Shown piece after piece: positions 1 to 8,124 of a stretch of 21,106 bases of DNA (the stretch's first letter is position 1; the number at the start of each line of letters is the position of its first letter). Source of the DNA: Pseudomonadota bacterium (GTDB taxonomy: Bacteria > Pseudomonadota > Alphaproteobacteria > CACIAM-22H2); NCBI GenBank assembly GCA_020161965.1, contig JAIUNH010000010.1:1-21106 (forward strand). Reading direction: 5' to 3'. A model generated the notes under the pieces. The model saw nothing but the letters and a program-made list of their open reading frames with translations, was not told where the DNA came from and searched no databases. The position numbers and the translations under genes are program-made.

Positions 1-1
1 C

Positions 2-658
2 GATCGCGTCGCCTTGCCCGTGTTCGGCGTGGTCGAACTCGGCCTTGTGGGCACGGGCGTAACGCTGCTGTGGTTCGTCGGCCTGACGAATGCCTACAAT
101 TTCATGGACGGGCTCGACGGGCTCGCCGGCGCCACCGGCACCGTCGCCGCGATCTTCCTGGGCCTTGCCGCGTTGATGATGGGCTTGGACGGCACGGCGA
201 AACTCGCTTTCGTGCTGGCAGCCGCGTGTTTCGGCTTCCTGATCGTCAACAAGCCGCCCGCGCGCGTGTTCATGGGCGACGTGGGATCGCAATTCCTCGG
301 CTTCGCCTTCGCGGGGCTCGGCGTACTGGCCGCGCGCGACGATTCAAGCGGGCTCGCCTTCTGGCTGGTGCCGCTGCTGCTGATGCATTTCCTGTTCGAC
401 ACGATCTTCACTGCCGCGCGCCGCGCGATGGCGGGCGAGAACGTGCTCGCCGCGCATCGCACACATCTCTACCAGCGCTTGAACCAAGCCGGGTTCGCGC
501 ATGGCCGCGTGGCGCTGTTCCTTGCGGCCATGGCGGCGATCCAGGGCAACGCGGCGCTGTGGCTTGGCCAAGCGCCGTGGCCCGCGATGCTCGCACCCTT
601 CCTGCTGCAGCTCGTCTACGCCTATTGGGTGACGGGCCGCAGCAAATCAGGCGTGTGA
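2..658 (+). CDS. MraY/WecA-like polyprenyl-phosphate sugar-1-phosphate transferase (5' truncated)
   Basis: The reading frame is open from the window edge, so the N-terminus lies outside. A TTG at 14 is in frame but is probably internal. About 218 residues are visible and are mostly hydrophobic membrane segments. Three family landmarks appear in order: NAYNFMDGLDGLAG, the Asp-rich cytoplasmic motif; RVFMGDVGSQFLGF, which carries a conserved Asp; and AHRTHLYQRL, the late His-rich loop. In this family these loops bind Mg2+ and the UDP-sugar, and the enzyme moves a HexNAc-1-phosphate onto undecaprenyl phosphate at the inner membrane to start a surface glycan. The exact sugar cannot be told from this fragment. 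Cell-wall MraY is less likely, because the gene is not in a mur cluster and the loops look WecA-like. Its stop overlaps the convergent amidase by 12 nt. Confidence 0.85.
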   Translation, partial: DRVALPVFGVVELGLVGTGVTLLWFVGLTNAYNFMDGLDGLAGATGTVAAIFLGLAALMMGLDGTAKLAFVLAAACFGFLIVNKPPARVFMGDVGSQFLGFAFAGLGVLAARDDSSGLAFWLVPLLLMHFLFDTIFTAARRAMAGENVLAAHRTHLYQRLNQAGFAHGRVALFLAAMAAIQGNAALWLGQAPWPAMLAPFLLQLVYAYWVTGRSKSGV

Positions 659-2056
659 AGGCGCGAAACCGATCGGGCGCATCTTCTCGACCTTCGCGGC
701 CAAGGCGAGCATCTGCTCCTCGCGATGGCGGCGGGTGACGATCTGCAAACCGACGGGCAAGCGATTGGCGTCGAGACCGGCGGGCACCGAGATCGCGGGC
801 AAGCCCGCCATCGTGACCAGGAAGGTCGCCGCGACCCAATCGATATAGGTCGTCATCTTCTTGCCCGCGATGATCTCCGGATAATTCTGTTCGACAGGGA
901 ACGGCGCGACCGGCGAGCACGGGCAGCACACCGCATCGTATTTCGCGAACACCTTCGTCCATTCGTCCACGAGCTTCGAGCGCGTGACTTCGCCCTGCGC
1001 CACATCCTTGGGCCCTTGCGCCAGACCGCGACGGATATTGCCCGCGAGATTGGGGCCGAATTTGTCGACCAAGCCGATGCGGTCGAGATGCGCCGTCACC
1101 ATCAACTGCCCGCGCAATTGCAGGAACGCTTCGCGCGCGAAGGAAAGATCGAGATCGATTTCCTCGACCTTCGCGCCCCAGGTGCCGATCTGATACGTCG
1201 CCGCGCGGCAGATCTCGTCGATCTCCGGCTCCACGCCGATCTTGGCGAAGTCGGAGATATAGGCGATGCGCATGCCTTCGACGCTTTTCATCGGTGCCCC
1301 GGCGAAGTCGCGCCCGACGATCGGGAAGGTGCGCGGGTCGCGCGGATCTTCGCCCGCCAAAGCTTGCAGCATCAGCGCCGTGTCGCCCACGTCGCGCGCC
1401 ATCGGGCCCGCAACCGGCAGCATGTCGAAATAGCGCGTGGTCGGATAGGACGGCACGAGGCCCGGCGTGGGGCGCAAACCGACGACTCCGCAAAACGACG
1501 CGGGCGTGCGCAACGAACCGCCGAGATCGGAACCATCGGCCAGTGCGATCATGCGCGAGGCCAGCGCCGCCGCACCGCCGCCGGTCGAACCCGACGCGCT
1601 CTTGCTCAAATCCCACGGGTTGCGCGTGGCGCCGAACACGTCGTTGAACGTGTTCGCCCCGGCCGCGTATTCGGGCGTGTTGGTCTTGCCGATGACGACG
1701 GCCCCCGCCGCCTTCACGCGCAGCACGGTCGCGGCGTCTTCCTCGGGCACGAAATCGGCCTTGGTCGGCGAACCCCAGGTCGTGCGGATACCGGCCGTCG
1801 GGTGCACGTCCTTGATGCCGACGGGCACGCCCGCCAGCAGACCCGGATCCTCGCCCGCCGCGACCTTCGCATCCACCTCGGCCGCCCAACCGCGGGCCTT
1901 GTCCTCCGCCACCGTGCAAACCGCGTTGACCTTCGGGTTCTCCGCCGCGATCTGCGCCAGATGCGCTTCGAGCACTTGGGTCGCGGTAAGCTGCTTGCTG
2001 CGCACGCGATCGGCAATATCGCGGGCGGGAAGGCGAACGATCCAGGATTCGGTCAT
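647..2056 (-). CDS. Amidase-signature family hydrolase
   Basis: The product is 469 aa from the ATG at 2056, giving MTESWIVRLP. An upstream in-frame ATG at 2131 would add 25 unconserved residues and run into the divergent gene. It is an amidase-signature enzyme that hydrolyses a carboxamide to acid and ammonia with a Ser-cisSer-Lys triad. The expected residues are visible: Lys82 in GVPVGIKDV, a Ser-Thr pair at 157-158 inside SGSTGGGAAAL where the cis-Ser is expected, and nucleophile Ser181 in DLGGSLRTPASF. There is no signal peptide, so it is probably cytoplasmic. It is not clearly GatA: gatB and gatC are absent and the glycine-rich signature is atypical. The substrate is unknown. The gene is divergent from the molybdoenzyme with a gap of only 29-50 nt. 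Confidence 0.9.
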   Translation of the reverse strand: MTESWIVRLPARDIADRVRSKQLTATQVLEAHLAQIAAENPKVNAVCTVAEDKARGWAAEVDAKVAAGEDPGLLAGVPVGIKDVHPTAGIRTTWGSPTKADFVPEEDAATVLRVKAAGAVVIGKTNTPEYAAGANTFNDVFGATRNPWDLSKSASGSTGGGAAALASRMIALADGSDLGGSLRTPASFCGVVGLRPTPGLVPSYPTTRYFDMLPVAGPMARDVGDTALMLQALAGEDPRDPRTFPIVGRDFAGAPMKSVEGMRIAYISDFAKIGVEPEIDEICRAATYQIGTWGAKVEEIDLDLSFAREAFLQLRGQLMVTAHLDRIGLVDKFGPNLAGNIRRGLAQGPKDVAQGEVTRSKLVDEWTKVFAKYDAVCCPCSPVAPFPVEQNYPEIIAGKKMTTYIDWVAATFLVTMAGLPAISVPAGLDANRLPVGLQIVTRRHREEQMLALAAKVEKMRPIGFAPSHA

Positions 2057-2085
2057 GTTGGGCTTTCTAACTTGAAGCGGGCGAC

Positions 2086-4185
2086 ATGCTCCCCTACCGT
2101 CCGGGGATGCCCGATTCAAGCCCTCTTGCAAACAATTGGCATTCTTCGGTCTGCCCGCATGATTGCCCTAGCGTTTGCGCGCTGGAGGTGGAGCGTATTT
2201 CCGAGTCGCGGATCGGCAAGGTGCGCGGGGCCGCCGCCAACGACTACACGGCCGGCGTGATCTGCGCGAAGGTGGCGCGCTACGCCGAACGCCAGCACCA
2301 TCCCGGCCGTTTGTCGGTACCGCTGCGCCGCGTCGGCCCCAAGGGATGCGGGCCGGAAGGTTTCGCGCCGATCTCGTGGGACGAAGCGCTCGACGAAACC
2401 GCCGCGAAGCTGAAAGCGGCGGCGGCGAAACATGGGCCCGAGACCGTGTGGCCCTATTTCTACGCCGGCACGATGGGCCTGGTGCAGCGCGACGGCATCG
2501 ACCGCTTGCGCAACGTGATGGGTTATTCGCGCCAGTATTCGACGATCTGCGTCACGCTGGCCGATGCGGGCTGGCTGGCGGGGGCGGGCGTCAAACGCGG
2601 CGTCGACGCGCGCGAGATCGCGAAGTCGGATTTGATCGTGATGTGGGGCGGCAATCCCGTCTCCACCCAGGTCAACGTCATGACGCATATTTCGCGCGCG
2701 AAGAAGACGCGCGGCGCGAAGCTCATCGTCGTCGATCCCTATCGCACCGGCACGGCGCAACAGGCCGATCTGCATTTGATGGTGAAGCCGGGCACCGACG
2801 CCGCCTTGGCGCTGGGCGTCATGCATGTGCTGTTCGCCGAAGGCTTCGCCGACCGCGATTACATGGCCCGCTACACGCGCGGTGCCGAAGCGCTCGAAGC
2901 CCATGTCGCCGACAAGACGCCCGAATGGGCGGAAAGCGTGTGCGGCGTACCGGCCGCAACGATCCGCGAGTTCGCGCGGCTTTACGGCTCGACGCAACGC
3001 GCTTATTTGCGCCTCGGCTACGGTTTCGCGCGCCATCGCAACGGATCGTCGTCGATGCACGCCGCATCGTGCCTGCCCGCGATCACCGGCGCTTGGCGGC
3101 ACGAAGGCGGCGGGGCGCTCTACGCGCAATCGTCGATCTACGGCCTCGACAAGACGCTGATCCAGGGCCTCGACCGGCTGGATACGAATGTGCGCGAACT
3201 CGATCAAAGCCGCATCGGTCCGGTACTGACCGGCGACAAGCGCGATCTGGGCGACGGCCCGCCAGTGACGGCGCTGTTCATCCAGAACACCAATCCGATG
3301 AACGTGGCGCCCGACCTTACCAAAGTGCGCGCCGGATTCATGCGCGAGGATCTGTTCGTTTGCGTGCACGAGCAGTTTCTGACCGAGACGGCGCGCATGG
3401 CCGATATCGTGCTACCCGCGACGACGTTCCTGGAGCACGACGATATCTATCAGGCCGGCGGCCATACCTATTTGCAGGTCGCGCGCAAAGTGGTCGAGCC
3501 CTACGCGCAGGCCAAGCCCAATCATTGGGTCCATCGCGAACTCGCCAGGCGGCTGGGGGCCGAACATCGCGGCTTCGCGATGAGCGAGTGGGACATCATC
3601 GATTGGACGCTGAAAGCGTCGGGCTATCCGTCGGCGGACGAGGTTCATGCCGGGCGCTGGCACGATCGCGCGCAATCTTTCGAGCGCGCGCATTTCCTGG
3701 AAGGTTTCGGCCACGACGACGGCAAATTCCATTTCGACGCCGATTGGGCGAAGCTTGGCCCCGGCTGGAAAGACATGCCGTCGCTGCCCACGCAGATGAC
3801 GAATTACGACGCGCCGACGGACGACAAGCCGTTCCGCATGGTTGCCGCACCCGCGCGCACGTTCCTGAATTCCACTTTCACCGAAACGCCGGGCAGCCAG
3901 GAACGCGAGCAACGCCCGACGGCGATGATCCATCCGGCGGCACTCGCCAAGCTCGGCATCGCCGATGGGGGGCGCGTGCGTTTGGGCAACGACAAAGGCT
4001 CGCTGGTCGTGCACGCCAAGGCGTTCGACGGCGTGTTGCCGGGCACCGTGGTGGTCGAAAGCATTTGGCCGAATGCGGCGTTCGAGGAAGGGATCGGCAT
4101 CAATCTGCTGACCTCCGCCGATCCCGGCTTCCCCGCCGGCGGTGCCGTGTTCCACGACACCGCCATCTGGCTACGGCCGGCTTAA
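2086..4185 (+). CDS. Molybdopterin-dependent oxidoreductase with an N-terminal [4Fe-4S] site (formate dehydrogenase/BisC-like)
   Basis: The product is 699 aa from ATG 2086. An ATG at 2107 (MPDSSPLANN) is an equally plausible start; neither has a clear Shine-Dalgarno sequence. Cluster cysteines are C23, C27, C31 (CPHDCPSVC) and C60. The central region matches the bis-MGD fold: MWGGNPVSTQ, then IVVDPYRTGTAQQADLHL. Aligned by eye with formate dehydrogenase H, Cys155 in STICVTLADAGW falls at the selenocysteine position, so it is the likely Mo ligand. The C-terminal 110 residues fit the MGD-binding cap domain, ending GGAVFHDTAIWLRPA. No Tat signal is seen, so it is likely cytoplasmic. No electron-transfer subunit or cofactor gene is adjacent, so the substrate is open. 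Its TAA overlaps the stop of the SDR gene in the palindrome TTAA. Confidence 0.9.
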   Translation: MLPYRPGMPDSSPLANNWHSSVCPHDCPSVCALEVERISESRIGKVRGAAANDYTAGVICAKVARYAERQHHPGRLSVPLRRVGPKGCGPEGFAPISWDEALDETAAKLKAAAAKHGPETVWPYFYAGTMGLVQRDGIDRLRNVMGYSRQYSTICVTLADAGWLAGAGVKRGVDAREIAKSDLIVMWGGNPVSTQVNVMTHISRAKKTRGAKLIVVDPYRTGTAQQADLHLMVKPGTDAALALGVMHVLFAEGFADRDYMARYTRGAEALEAHVADKTPEWAESVCGVPAATIREFARLYGSTQRAYLRLGYGFARHRNGSSSMHAASCLPAITGAWRHEGGGALYAQSSIYGLDKTLIQGLDRLDTNVRELDQSRIGPVLTGDKRDLGDGPPVTALFIQNTNPMNVAPDLTKVRAGFMREDLFVCVHEQFLTETARMADIVLPATTFLEHDDIYQAGGHTYLQVARKVVEPYAQAKPNHWVHRELARRLGAEHRGFAMSEWDIIDWTLKASGYPSADEVHAGRWHDRAQSFERAHFLEGFGHDDGKFHFDADWAKLGPGWKDMPSLPTQMTNYDAPTDDKPFRMVAAPARTFLNSTFTETPGSQEREQRPTAMIHPAALAKLGIADGGRVRLGNDKGSLVVHAKAFDGVLPGTVVVESIWPNAAFEEGIGINLLTSADPGFPAGGAVFHDTAIWLRPA

Positions 4186-4931
4186 GCCGCGACCACACCG
4201 CCGTCGACGATGAAGTCGGATCCCGTGACGAACGAGGATTCGTCCGACGCCAGGAACACCGCCGCGTTGGCGATTTCGATCGGCTCGCCGAAGCGCTTCA
4301 TCGGCACGGTCGAGGCGATATGCGCCGCCATGCCCGCGCGCTGATCGTCGGGCATATTGACCTTGCCGAAGATCGGCGTGGCGACCGGGCCGGGGCTGAT
4401 CGTGTTGACGCGGATGCCGCGCCCGACCAGATCGACCGCCAGCGCGCGACTCATCGCCAGGATGGCGCCCTTGCTGGCCGAGTAGGCTTCCGAATTCGCG
4501 AAGCCGACGCTGGCGACGACCGACGCCGTGTAGATGATCGAGGCCTTGGGTGCGAAATGCGGCAGCAGCGCCTGCGTCAGGAAGAACGGGCCTTTCACGT
4601 TCACGTCGATCTGCTTGTCGTATTCGGCTTCGGTGAACGTATCGAACGCGCCCAACGTCGCAATGCCGGCATTGGCGAACAGAATGTCGAGCTTGCCGAA
4701 CTTCGCCGCGATCTGCGCCGCGAGATCCTTCTGTGCCGCGACCGACGCGCTGTCCGCATGGATCGTCAGCACATTGCCGCCCAGATCCTTCGCGGCGGCG
4801 GCGAGGTTGTCGGGGTTGTTGCCGGTAATCGCAACGCGCGCGCCCTCGGCCAGGAAGCGGCGCGCGGTTTCGAGACCGATACCGGTCGTGCCGCCGGTGA
4901 CGAGGGCGGTCTTGCCATTCAAACGAGACAT
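4182..4931 (-). CDS. SDR-family NAD(P)-dependent oxidoreductase
   Basis: The product is 249 aa from the ATG at 4931 (MSRLNGKTALVTGG). A 13-residue longer frame from 4970 lacks conserved sequence. AAGG lies 9 nt upstream of the chosen start. This is a classical short-chain dehydrogenase: cofactor motif TGGTTGIG at 12-19, NAG at 87-89, and a catalytic tetrad of Asn111, Ser137, Tyr150 and Lys154 (YSASK). The C-terminal VTGSDFIVDGG is typical of the family. It should reduce or oxidise a carbonyl/alcohol pair in the cytoplasm; the substrate cannot be read from sequence. The gene is divergent from a TetR regulator, with paired operator-like sites between them, so it is probably that regulator's target. 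It is convergent with the molybdoenzyme gene with a 4-nt stop overlap. Confidence 0.93.
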   Translation of the reverse strand: MSRLNGKTALVTGGTTGIGLETARRFLAEGARVAITGNNPDNLAAAAKDLGGNVLTIHADSASVAAQKDLAAQIAAKFGKLDILFANAGIATLGAFDTFTEAEYDKQIDVNVKGPFFLTQALLPHFAPKASIIYTASVVASVGFANSEAYSASKGAILAMSRALAVDLVGRGIRVNTISPGPVATPIFGKVNMPDDQRAGMAAHIASTVPMKRFGEPIEIANAAVFLASDESSFVTGSDFIVDGGVVAA

Positions 4932-4964
4932 GGGAGGAAGCCTTTTGGGGAAGGCGGTGCGGGA

Positions 4965-4993
4965 TTGCACCGTTTCTTACTGTTTGGTACAAA
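4965..4993 (+). promoter_or_regulatory. Candidate promoter for the TetR-type gene
   Basis: TTGCAC (4965-4970) and TACAAA (4988-4993) are separated by exactly 17 bp. The -35 match is weak beyond TTG and the -10 matches 4 of 6. The first operator-like site sits inside the spacer, which fits repression. Predicted by eye only. Confidence 0.4.
4977..4990. promoter_or_regulatory. Operator-like site 1 (TTACTG-N3-GGTAC)
   Basis: TTACTGTTTGGTAC contains TAC-N6-GTA, an imperfect dyad of the size TetR proteins bind. The same pattern recurs exactly 50 nt downstream. It lies in the SDR/TetR intergenic region, within the spacer of the candidate promoter. Confidence 0.5.
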
Positions 4994-5026
4994 TAGGACG
5001 TGCCTCGCCGGGTACAAGGGGGTTTT

Positions 5027-5040
5027 TTACTGAAAGGTAT
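5027..5040. promoter_or_regulatory. Operator-like site 2 (TTACTG-N3-GGTAT), overlapping the regulator's ribosome-binding site
   Basis: TTACTGAAAGGTAT repeats site 1 with the same TAC-N6-GTA dyad. GAAAGG within it (5032-5037) ends 8 nt before the regulator's ATG and is its probable Shine-Dalgarno sequence. Protein bound here would therefore cover the start of the message, which suggests autoregulation. Confidence 0.5.
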
Positions 5041-5045
5041 GAAAA

Positions 5046-5621
5046 ATGGGTCGGCCCCGCAGTTTCGACGAAAATGCCGCCTTGGACGCCGCGATCGACG
5101 TGTTCTCGCGCTATGGCTACGAGGGCGCGTCGCTCGATCAATTGACGGCGGCGATGGGCATCAACCGCCCCAGCCTGTATGGCGCGTTCGGCGACAAGGC
5201 GGATTTGTTCGAAAAAGCCATCGCCCGCTATGCCGAGGGCCCGGGCCGGGCAGGCGTGGCCGCGATCGAAGCGGCGCCCGATTTGGCGACCGCGATCCGC
5301 AATTTCTTCGGCGTGATCGAGGCTAATAGCTGCACGCAAAATCGCCCGCCGGGCTGCCTCGTCGCCTGCGTTTTAGGCGAGGCGGCCGGGATCGATCCCC
5401 GTTGGCGCGATATGGCGCTGCGGATGGCGCGCGAGTCCGAACGGCGCGTGGCGGCGGCTTTCGCCCGGTTTGTGCCGGCGGAGAAGGCCGCGACGCTCGC
5501 GCGTTTGATCCAGACATTAGGCATCGGGCTTGCCGCCGCCGCGAAAGCGGGCTTGTCGCCGGCGGAGCTGCAAGCGCGGATCGACACCGCGCGCGACGCC
5601 GCATTGACCGCCGCCGCGTGA
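5046..5621 (+). CDS. TetR/AcrR-family transcriptional regulator
   Basis: The product is 191 aa. The ATG at 5046 has GAAAGG 8 nt upstream. Residues 1-55 form a TetR-type helix-turn-helix: MGRPRSFDEN, then SLDQLTAAMGINRPSLYGAF. The remaining helical part is the ligand-binding and dimer domain. It has three closely placed cysteines, C96, C104 and C108, around PPGCLVACVLGE. GCLV-type motifs occur in several TetR subgroups, and in NemR a cysteine senses electrophiles, so redox or electrophile sensing is possible but unproven. The regulator is divergent from the SDR gene and shares two operator-like sites with it, which points to control of both genes. A strong hairpin terminator lies about 95 nt downstream. 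Confidence 0.93.
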   Translation: MGRPRSFDENAALDAAIDVFSRYGYEGASLDQLTAAMGINRPSLYGAFGDKADLFEKAIARYAEGPGRAGVAAIEAAPDLATAIRNFFGVIEANSCTQNRPPGCLVACVLGEAAGIDPRWRDMALRMARESERRVAAAFARFVPAEKAATLARLIQTLGIGLAAAAKAGLSPAELQARIDTARDAALTAAA

Positions 5622-5715
5622 TTGGCACGCGATCTGCATTCGTAAATCCATGTACGCGCCGGGATTGGGAACCTGCTTCCCGTTTCCCGTTGGCGGACAG
5701 GTTTCTCCCCAACTT

Positions 5716-5745
5716 GGGCCGCGCCCTCTGGCAGCGGCCCTTTTT
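5716..5745 (+). terminator. Intrinsic terminator downstream of the TetR-type gene (possible attenuator for the next gene)
   Basis: GGGCCGC (5716-5722) pairs perfectly with GCGGCCC (5734-5740) across an 11-nt loop and is followed by TTTTT (5741-5745). It lies 95 nt after the regulator's stop and 36 nt before the next start codon, so it could end the tetR transcript or act in a leader. Confidence 0.75.
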
Positions 5746-5781
5746 CTTGGGCAAAACTCTTTTCCCGACTCAAATCAACGA

Positions 5782-6222
5782 ATGGAAAACGCCATGGCCG
5801 ACACCGTCCCCCATCTGAAGCTGACCTATGAAGGCGCCAACAAGGTTCTGGCGGCGGCGGTGGCCAAGGCGAACGCGATGGGCGTGCCGCAATGCATCGT
5901 CGTCGCCGACGACGGCGGCCATATGCTCGCCTTCGCGCGCATGGACGGCGCCAAGGTGCTGTCGATCGATTCCGCGACGATGAAGGCGAAGACGGCGGCA
6001 TCGAGCCGCGTGCCCACCGGCGGCATTCCCGATGCGGTCCTCGAAGGCCGCCTCGTCGCCGCGACGCAAGGCAAGCTCACCAATTTGAAGGGCGGCTTCC
6101 CGATCGTCGTCGACGGCAAGGTCATCGGCGCGATCGGCGTGGGCTCGGGCACCGGCGAGCAGGATATCGAGGTGGCGCTGGCCGGCCTCGCCGCGCTATC
6201 GGGCGCGAAGACCGCGTTCTAA
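5782..6222 (+). CDS. GlcG/HbpS-family small protein (heme-binding-type domain)
   Basis: The product is 146 aa from ATG 5782. An internal ATG at 5794 (MADTVPHLKL) is an equal candidate, with GGAAAA just upstream. It is a single GlcG/HbpS-like domain: LTYEGANKVLAAAVAKANAM, then CIVVADDGGHMLAFARMDGA, a TAASSR stretch, GGFPIVVDGKVIGAIGVGSG and finally EQDIEVALAGLAAL. Length and order match the family. Some members bind heme or are encoded beside glycolate or dehydratase genes; many have no known role. There is no signal peptide, so it is likely cytoplasmic, unlike secreted Streptomyces HbpS. Its TAA overlaps the convergent TRAP permease stop in CTAA. Confidence 0.85.
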   Translation: MENAMADTVPHLKLTYEGANKVLAAAVAKANAMGVPQCIVVADDGGHMLAFARMDGAKVLSIDSATMKAKTAASSRVPTGGIPDAVLEGRLVAATQGKLTNLKGGFPIVVDGKVIGAIGVGSGTGEQDIEVALAGLAALSGAKTAF

Positions 6223-8057
6223 GCGCGCACCGGGGCGGCGGCCATCTTCTGCGCGACGATGACCGCCGCCGCCAAGCCGAAGCCCAACAGATCGTATTGC
6301 CAGCCGGGGAAGATCAGCGCCAACGCGGCGCCGATCAACGCCGCGTTTTCCCACATCCGGCTGCGGCGCAGCAGATAGCCGTGCAAGCCGGCGGCGAGCA
6401 GCACGCAGCCCGATGACGCGGTGATCGTCGCCCAGACAATTTCCTCCCACGTGCCGATCATCAGCACGGCGGGCTGATAGACGAACATGAACGGCACGAT
6501 GAAGCCTGCCGCACCGATCCGCACCGCCGCCCAACCCGCCTTCCATAGATCGGCACCGGCGAGACTCGCCGCCGCGAACACGGCCAGCGCCACCGGCGGC
6601 GTGATCGCGGACAGGATGGCGAAGTAGAACGCGAACATGTGTGCTGCGGGCTGCACGACGCCCAGCTTCATGATCGCGGGCACCAGCAGCGACACCATGA
6701 TGATATAGGCGGGCGTCGTGGGCATGCCCATGCCCAGCACGATCCCCGCCATGCCGGTCACGACCAACGCCAGGAACAGATTGTTCTGCGCCAGCGCCAG
6801 CACGATCTGCGTGAAGGAAATACCGATCCCGGTCAGCGCGATCACGCCGATGACGATGCCCGCACACGCGCATGCCAACGCGACGGCGAGTGCGTTTTTG
6901 GCGCCGTCGATCAGCGCGTCCACGACCGTCCACCAGGTGATGCCTTGGCGCGTATTGGCGCGCATCAGCGCCACGGGCAAACACGCGATCGTGCCCGCGA
7001 GTGCGGCCAGCGGCGCCGAATAGCCCGCGAACATCCCGCCCAGCACGATCGCCACCGGAATGAACAGATGCCCGCGTTCGCGTAAAACGGCGCCGAGCTT
7101 CGGGCATTCGTCGTCCGGCATGCCGCTGAGGCCCGCGCGCTTGGCTTCGAAATGCACCGCGCCGAAACAGGCGAGGTAATAAAGCAGGGATGGGATCAGC
7201 GCCCAGATCGTGACCTGGAGATACGAAACCGCGAGATACTCCGCCATCACGAAAGCGGCCGCACCCATGATCGGCGGCATGATCTGCCCGCCGGTCGAGG
7301 CGACGGATTCGACACCCGCCGCGAAATGCTTGGTGAAGCCCGTGCGCTTCATCAGCGGAATGGTGATCGGCCCGTCGACCATCACATTGGCGACGGCCGA
7401 GCCCGAGATCGTGCCGAACAGCGACGACGACACGACCGCGACCTTGCCCGGCCCGCCCGCTTGGCGGCCGGTCAAAGCGAGCGCGAAATCCATGAACAAT
7501 TGGCCCGTGCCCGAGCGCTCCATGAACGAGCCGAACAGCACGAAGACCAGCACGAAGGCGGCGGACACGCCCAGCGTCGAGCCGAAAATGCCTTCGGTGG
7601 TGAGGTAGATTTGATCGAGTGTGGCCATCACCGTGATGTTGGTGAAGAACAGCGCGTAGCCGAGGAACACCATCGCGGTGATCGGCAGCGCCCAGCCGAT
7701 CACGCGGCGTGTGGCCTCCATCACCAGCACGATGCAGGCAACCGCCATGACCTGATCGAGCGGGGTCGGATCGTCGATATAGGGGATGCGGTTGATGAGG
7801 TATTTGTAATTGACGAATAGGTAGAACACGACGATCAGCGAGCCCGCGAGGCACAGCCAATCGATAATTCCCGGTGTGCCGCGCGTCTCGCCCCGGAACG
7901 GGTAGATCAAGAAAACGAGCACCATCGCGAACAGCAGATGTCCGCCGCGGAAGAACAGCGCCTCGGGCGGGGCCGCCGCGATCACCCACATATGCCAGAG
8001 CGACATGACGGCACCAATGATGCCGATCAGCCAAGCGATCGCGCGCGAATACGTCAT
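6219..8057 (-). CDS. TRAP transporter fused permease subunit (TAXI type)
   Basis: The product is 612 aa, strongly hydrophobic along its length. It combines a DctQ-like four-helix N-terminus (start MTYSRAIAWLIGIIGAVMSL) with a DctM-like multi-helix part. Family landmarks include the central STGGQIMPPIMGAAAF and, in the second half, VLGMGMPTTPAYIIM. Fused permeases of this size normally pair with TAXI binding proteins, and one is encoded 67 nt upstream on the same strand. TRAP systems use Na+ or H+ gradients to import organic acids; the substrate is not readable here. A hairpin with a T-tract in the gap probably lowers permease expression relative to the binding protein. The Shine-Dalgarno sequence is weak. 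Convergent with the GlcG/HbpS gene, with a 4-nt overlap. Confidence 0.93.
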   Translation of the reverse strand: MTYSRAIAWLIGIIGAVMSLWHMWVIAAAPPEALFFRGGHLLFAMVLVFLIYPFRGETRGTPGIIDWLCLAGSLIVVFYLFVNYKYLINRIPYIDDPTPLDQVMAVACIVLVMEATRRVIGWALPITAMVFLGYALFFTNITVMATLDQIYLTTEGIFGSTLGVSAAFVLVFVLFGSFMERSGTGQLFMDFALALTGRQAGGPGKVAVVSSSLFGTISGSAVANVMVDGPITIPLMKRTGFTKHFAAGVESVASTGGQIMPPIMGAAAFVMAEYLAVSYLQVTIWALIPSLLYYLACFGAVHFEAKRAGLSGMPDDECPKLGAVLRERGHLFIPVAIVLGGMFAGYSAPLAALAGTIACLPVALMRANTRQGITWWTVVDALIDGAKNALAVALACACAGIVIGVIALTGIGISFTQIVLALAQNNLFLALVVTGMAGIVLGMGMPTTPAYIIMVSLLVPAIMKLGVVQPAAHMFAFYFAILSAITPPVALAVFAAASLAGADLWKAGWAAVRIGAAGFIVPFMFVYQPAVLMIGTWEEIVWATITASSGCVLLAAGLHGYLLRRSRMWENAALIGAALALIFPGWQYDLLGFGLAAAVIVAQKMAAAPVRA

Positions 8058-8079
8058 GTCGTGCGAAGCCCCGTCCCCG

Positions 8080-8115
8080 AAACGAAAAGGGCCGGCGATC
8101 TTCCGCCGCCGGCCC
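8080..8115 (-). terminator. Intercistronic hairpin with T-tract between binding protein and permease
   Basis: On the minus strand a perfect 9-bp stem, GGGCCGGCG with CGCCGGCCC (8089-8097 and 8107-8115, 9-nt loop), is followed by TTTTCGTTT (8080-8088). Its position right after the binding protein gene and before the permease fits partial termination and 3'-end protection, giving more binding protein than permease. Confidence 0.75.
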
Positions 8116-8124
8116 CGTCGCGCT

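Noticed and set aside
725..2260. Long plus-strand open frame opposite the amidase
   Set aside because: Arg/His/Ala-rich antisense shadow of a clear amidase. Similar antisense frames opposite the molybdoenzyme, dehydratase, glmM and ftsH were rejected for the same reason.
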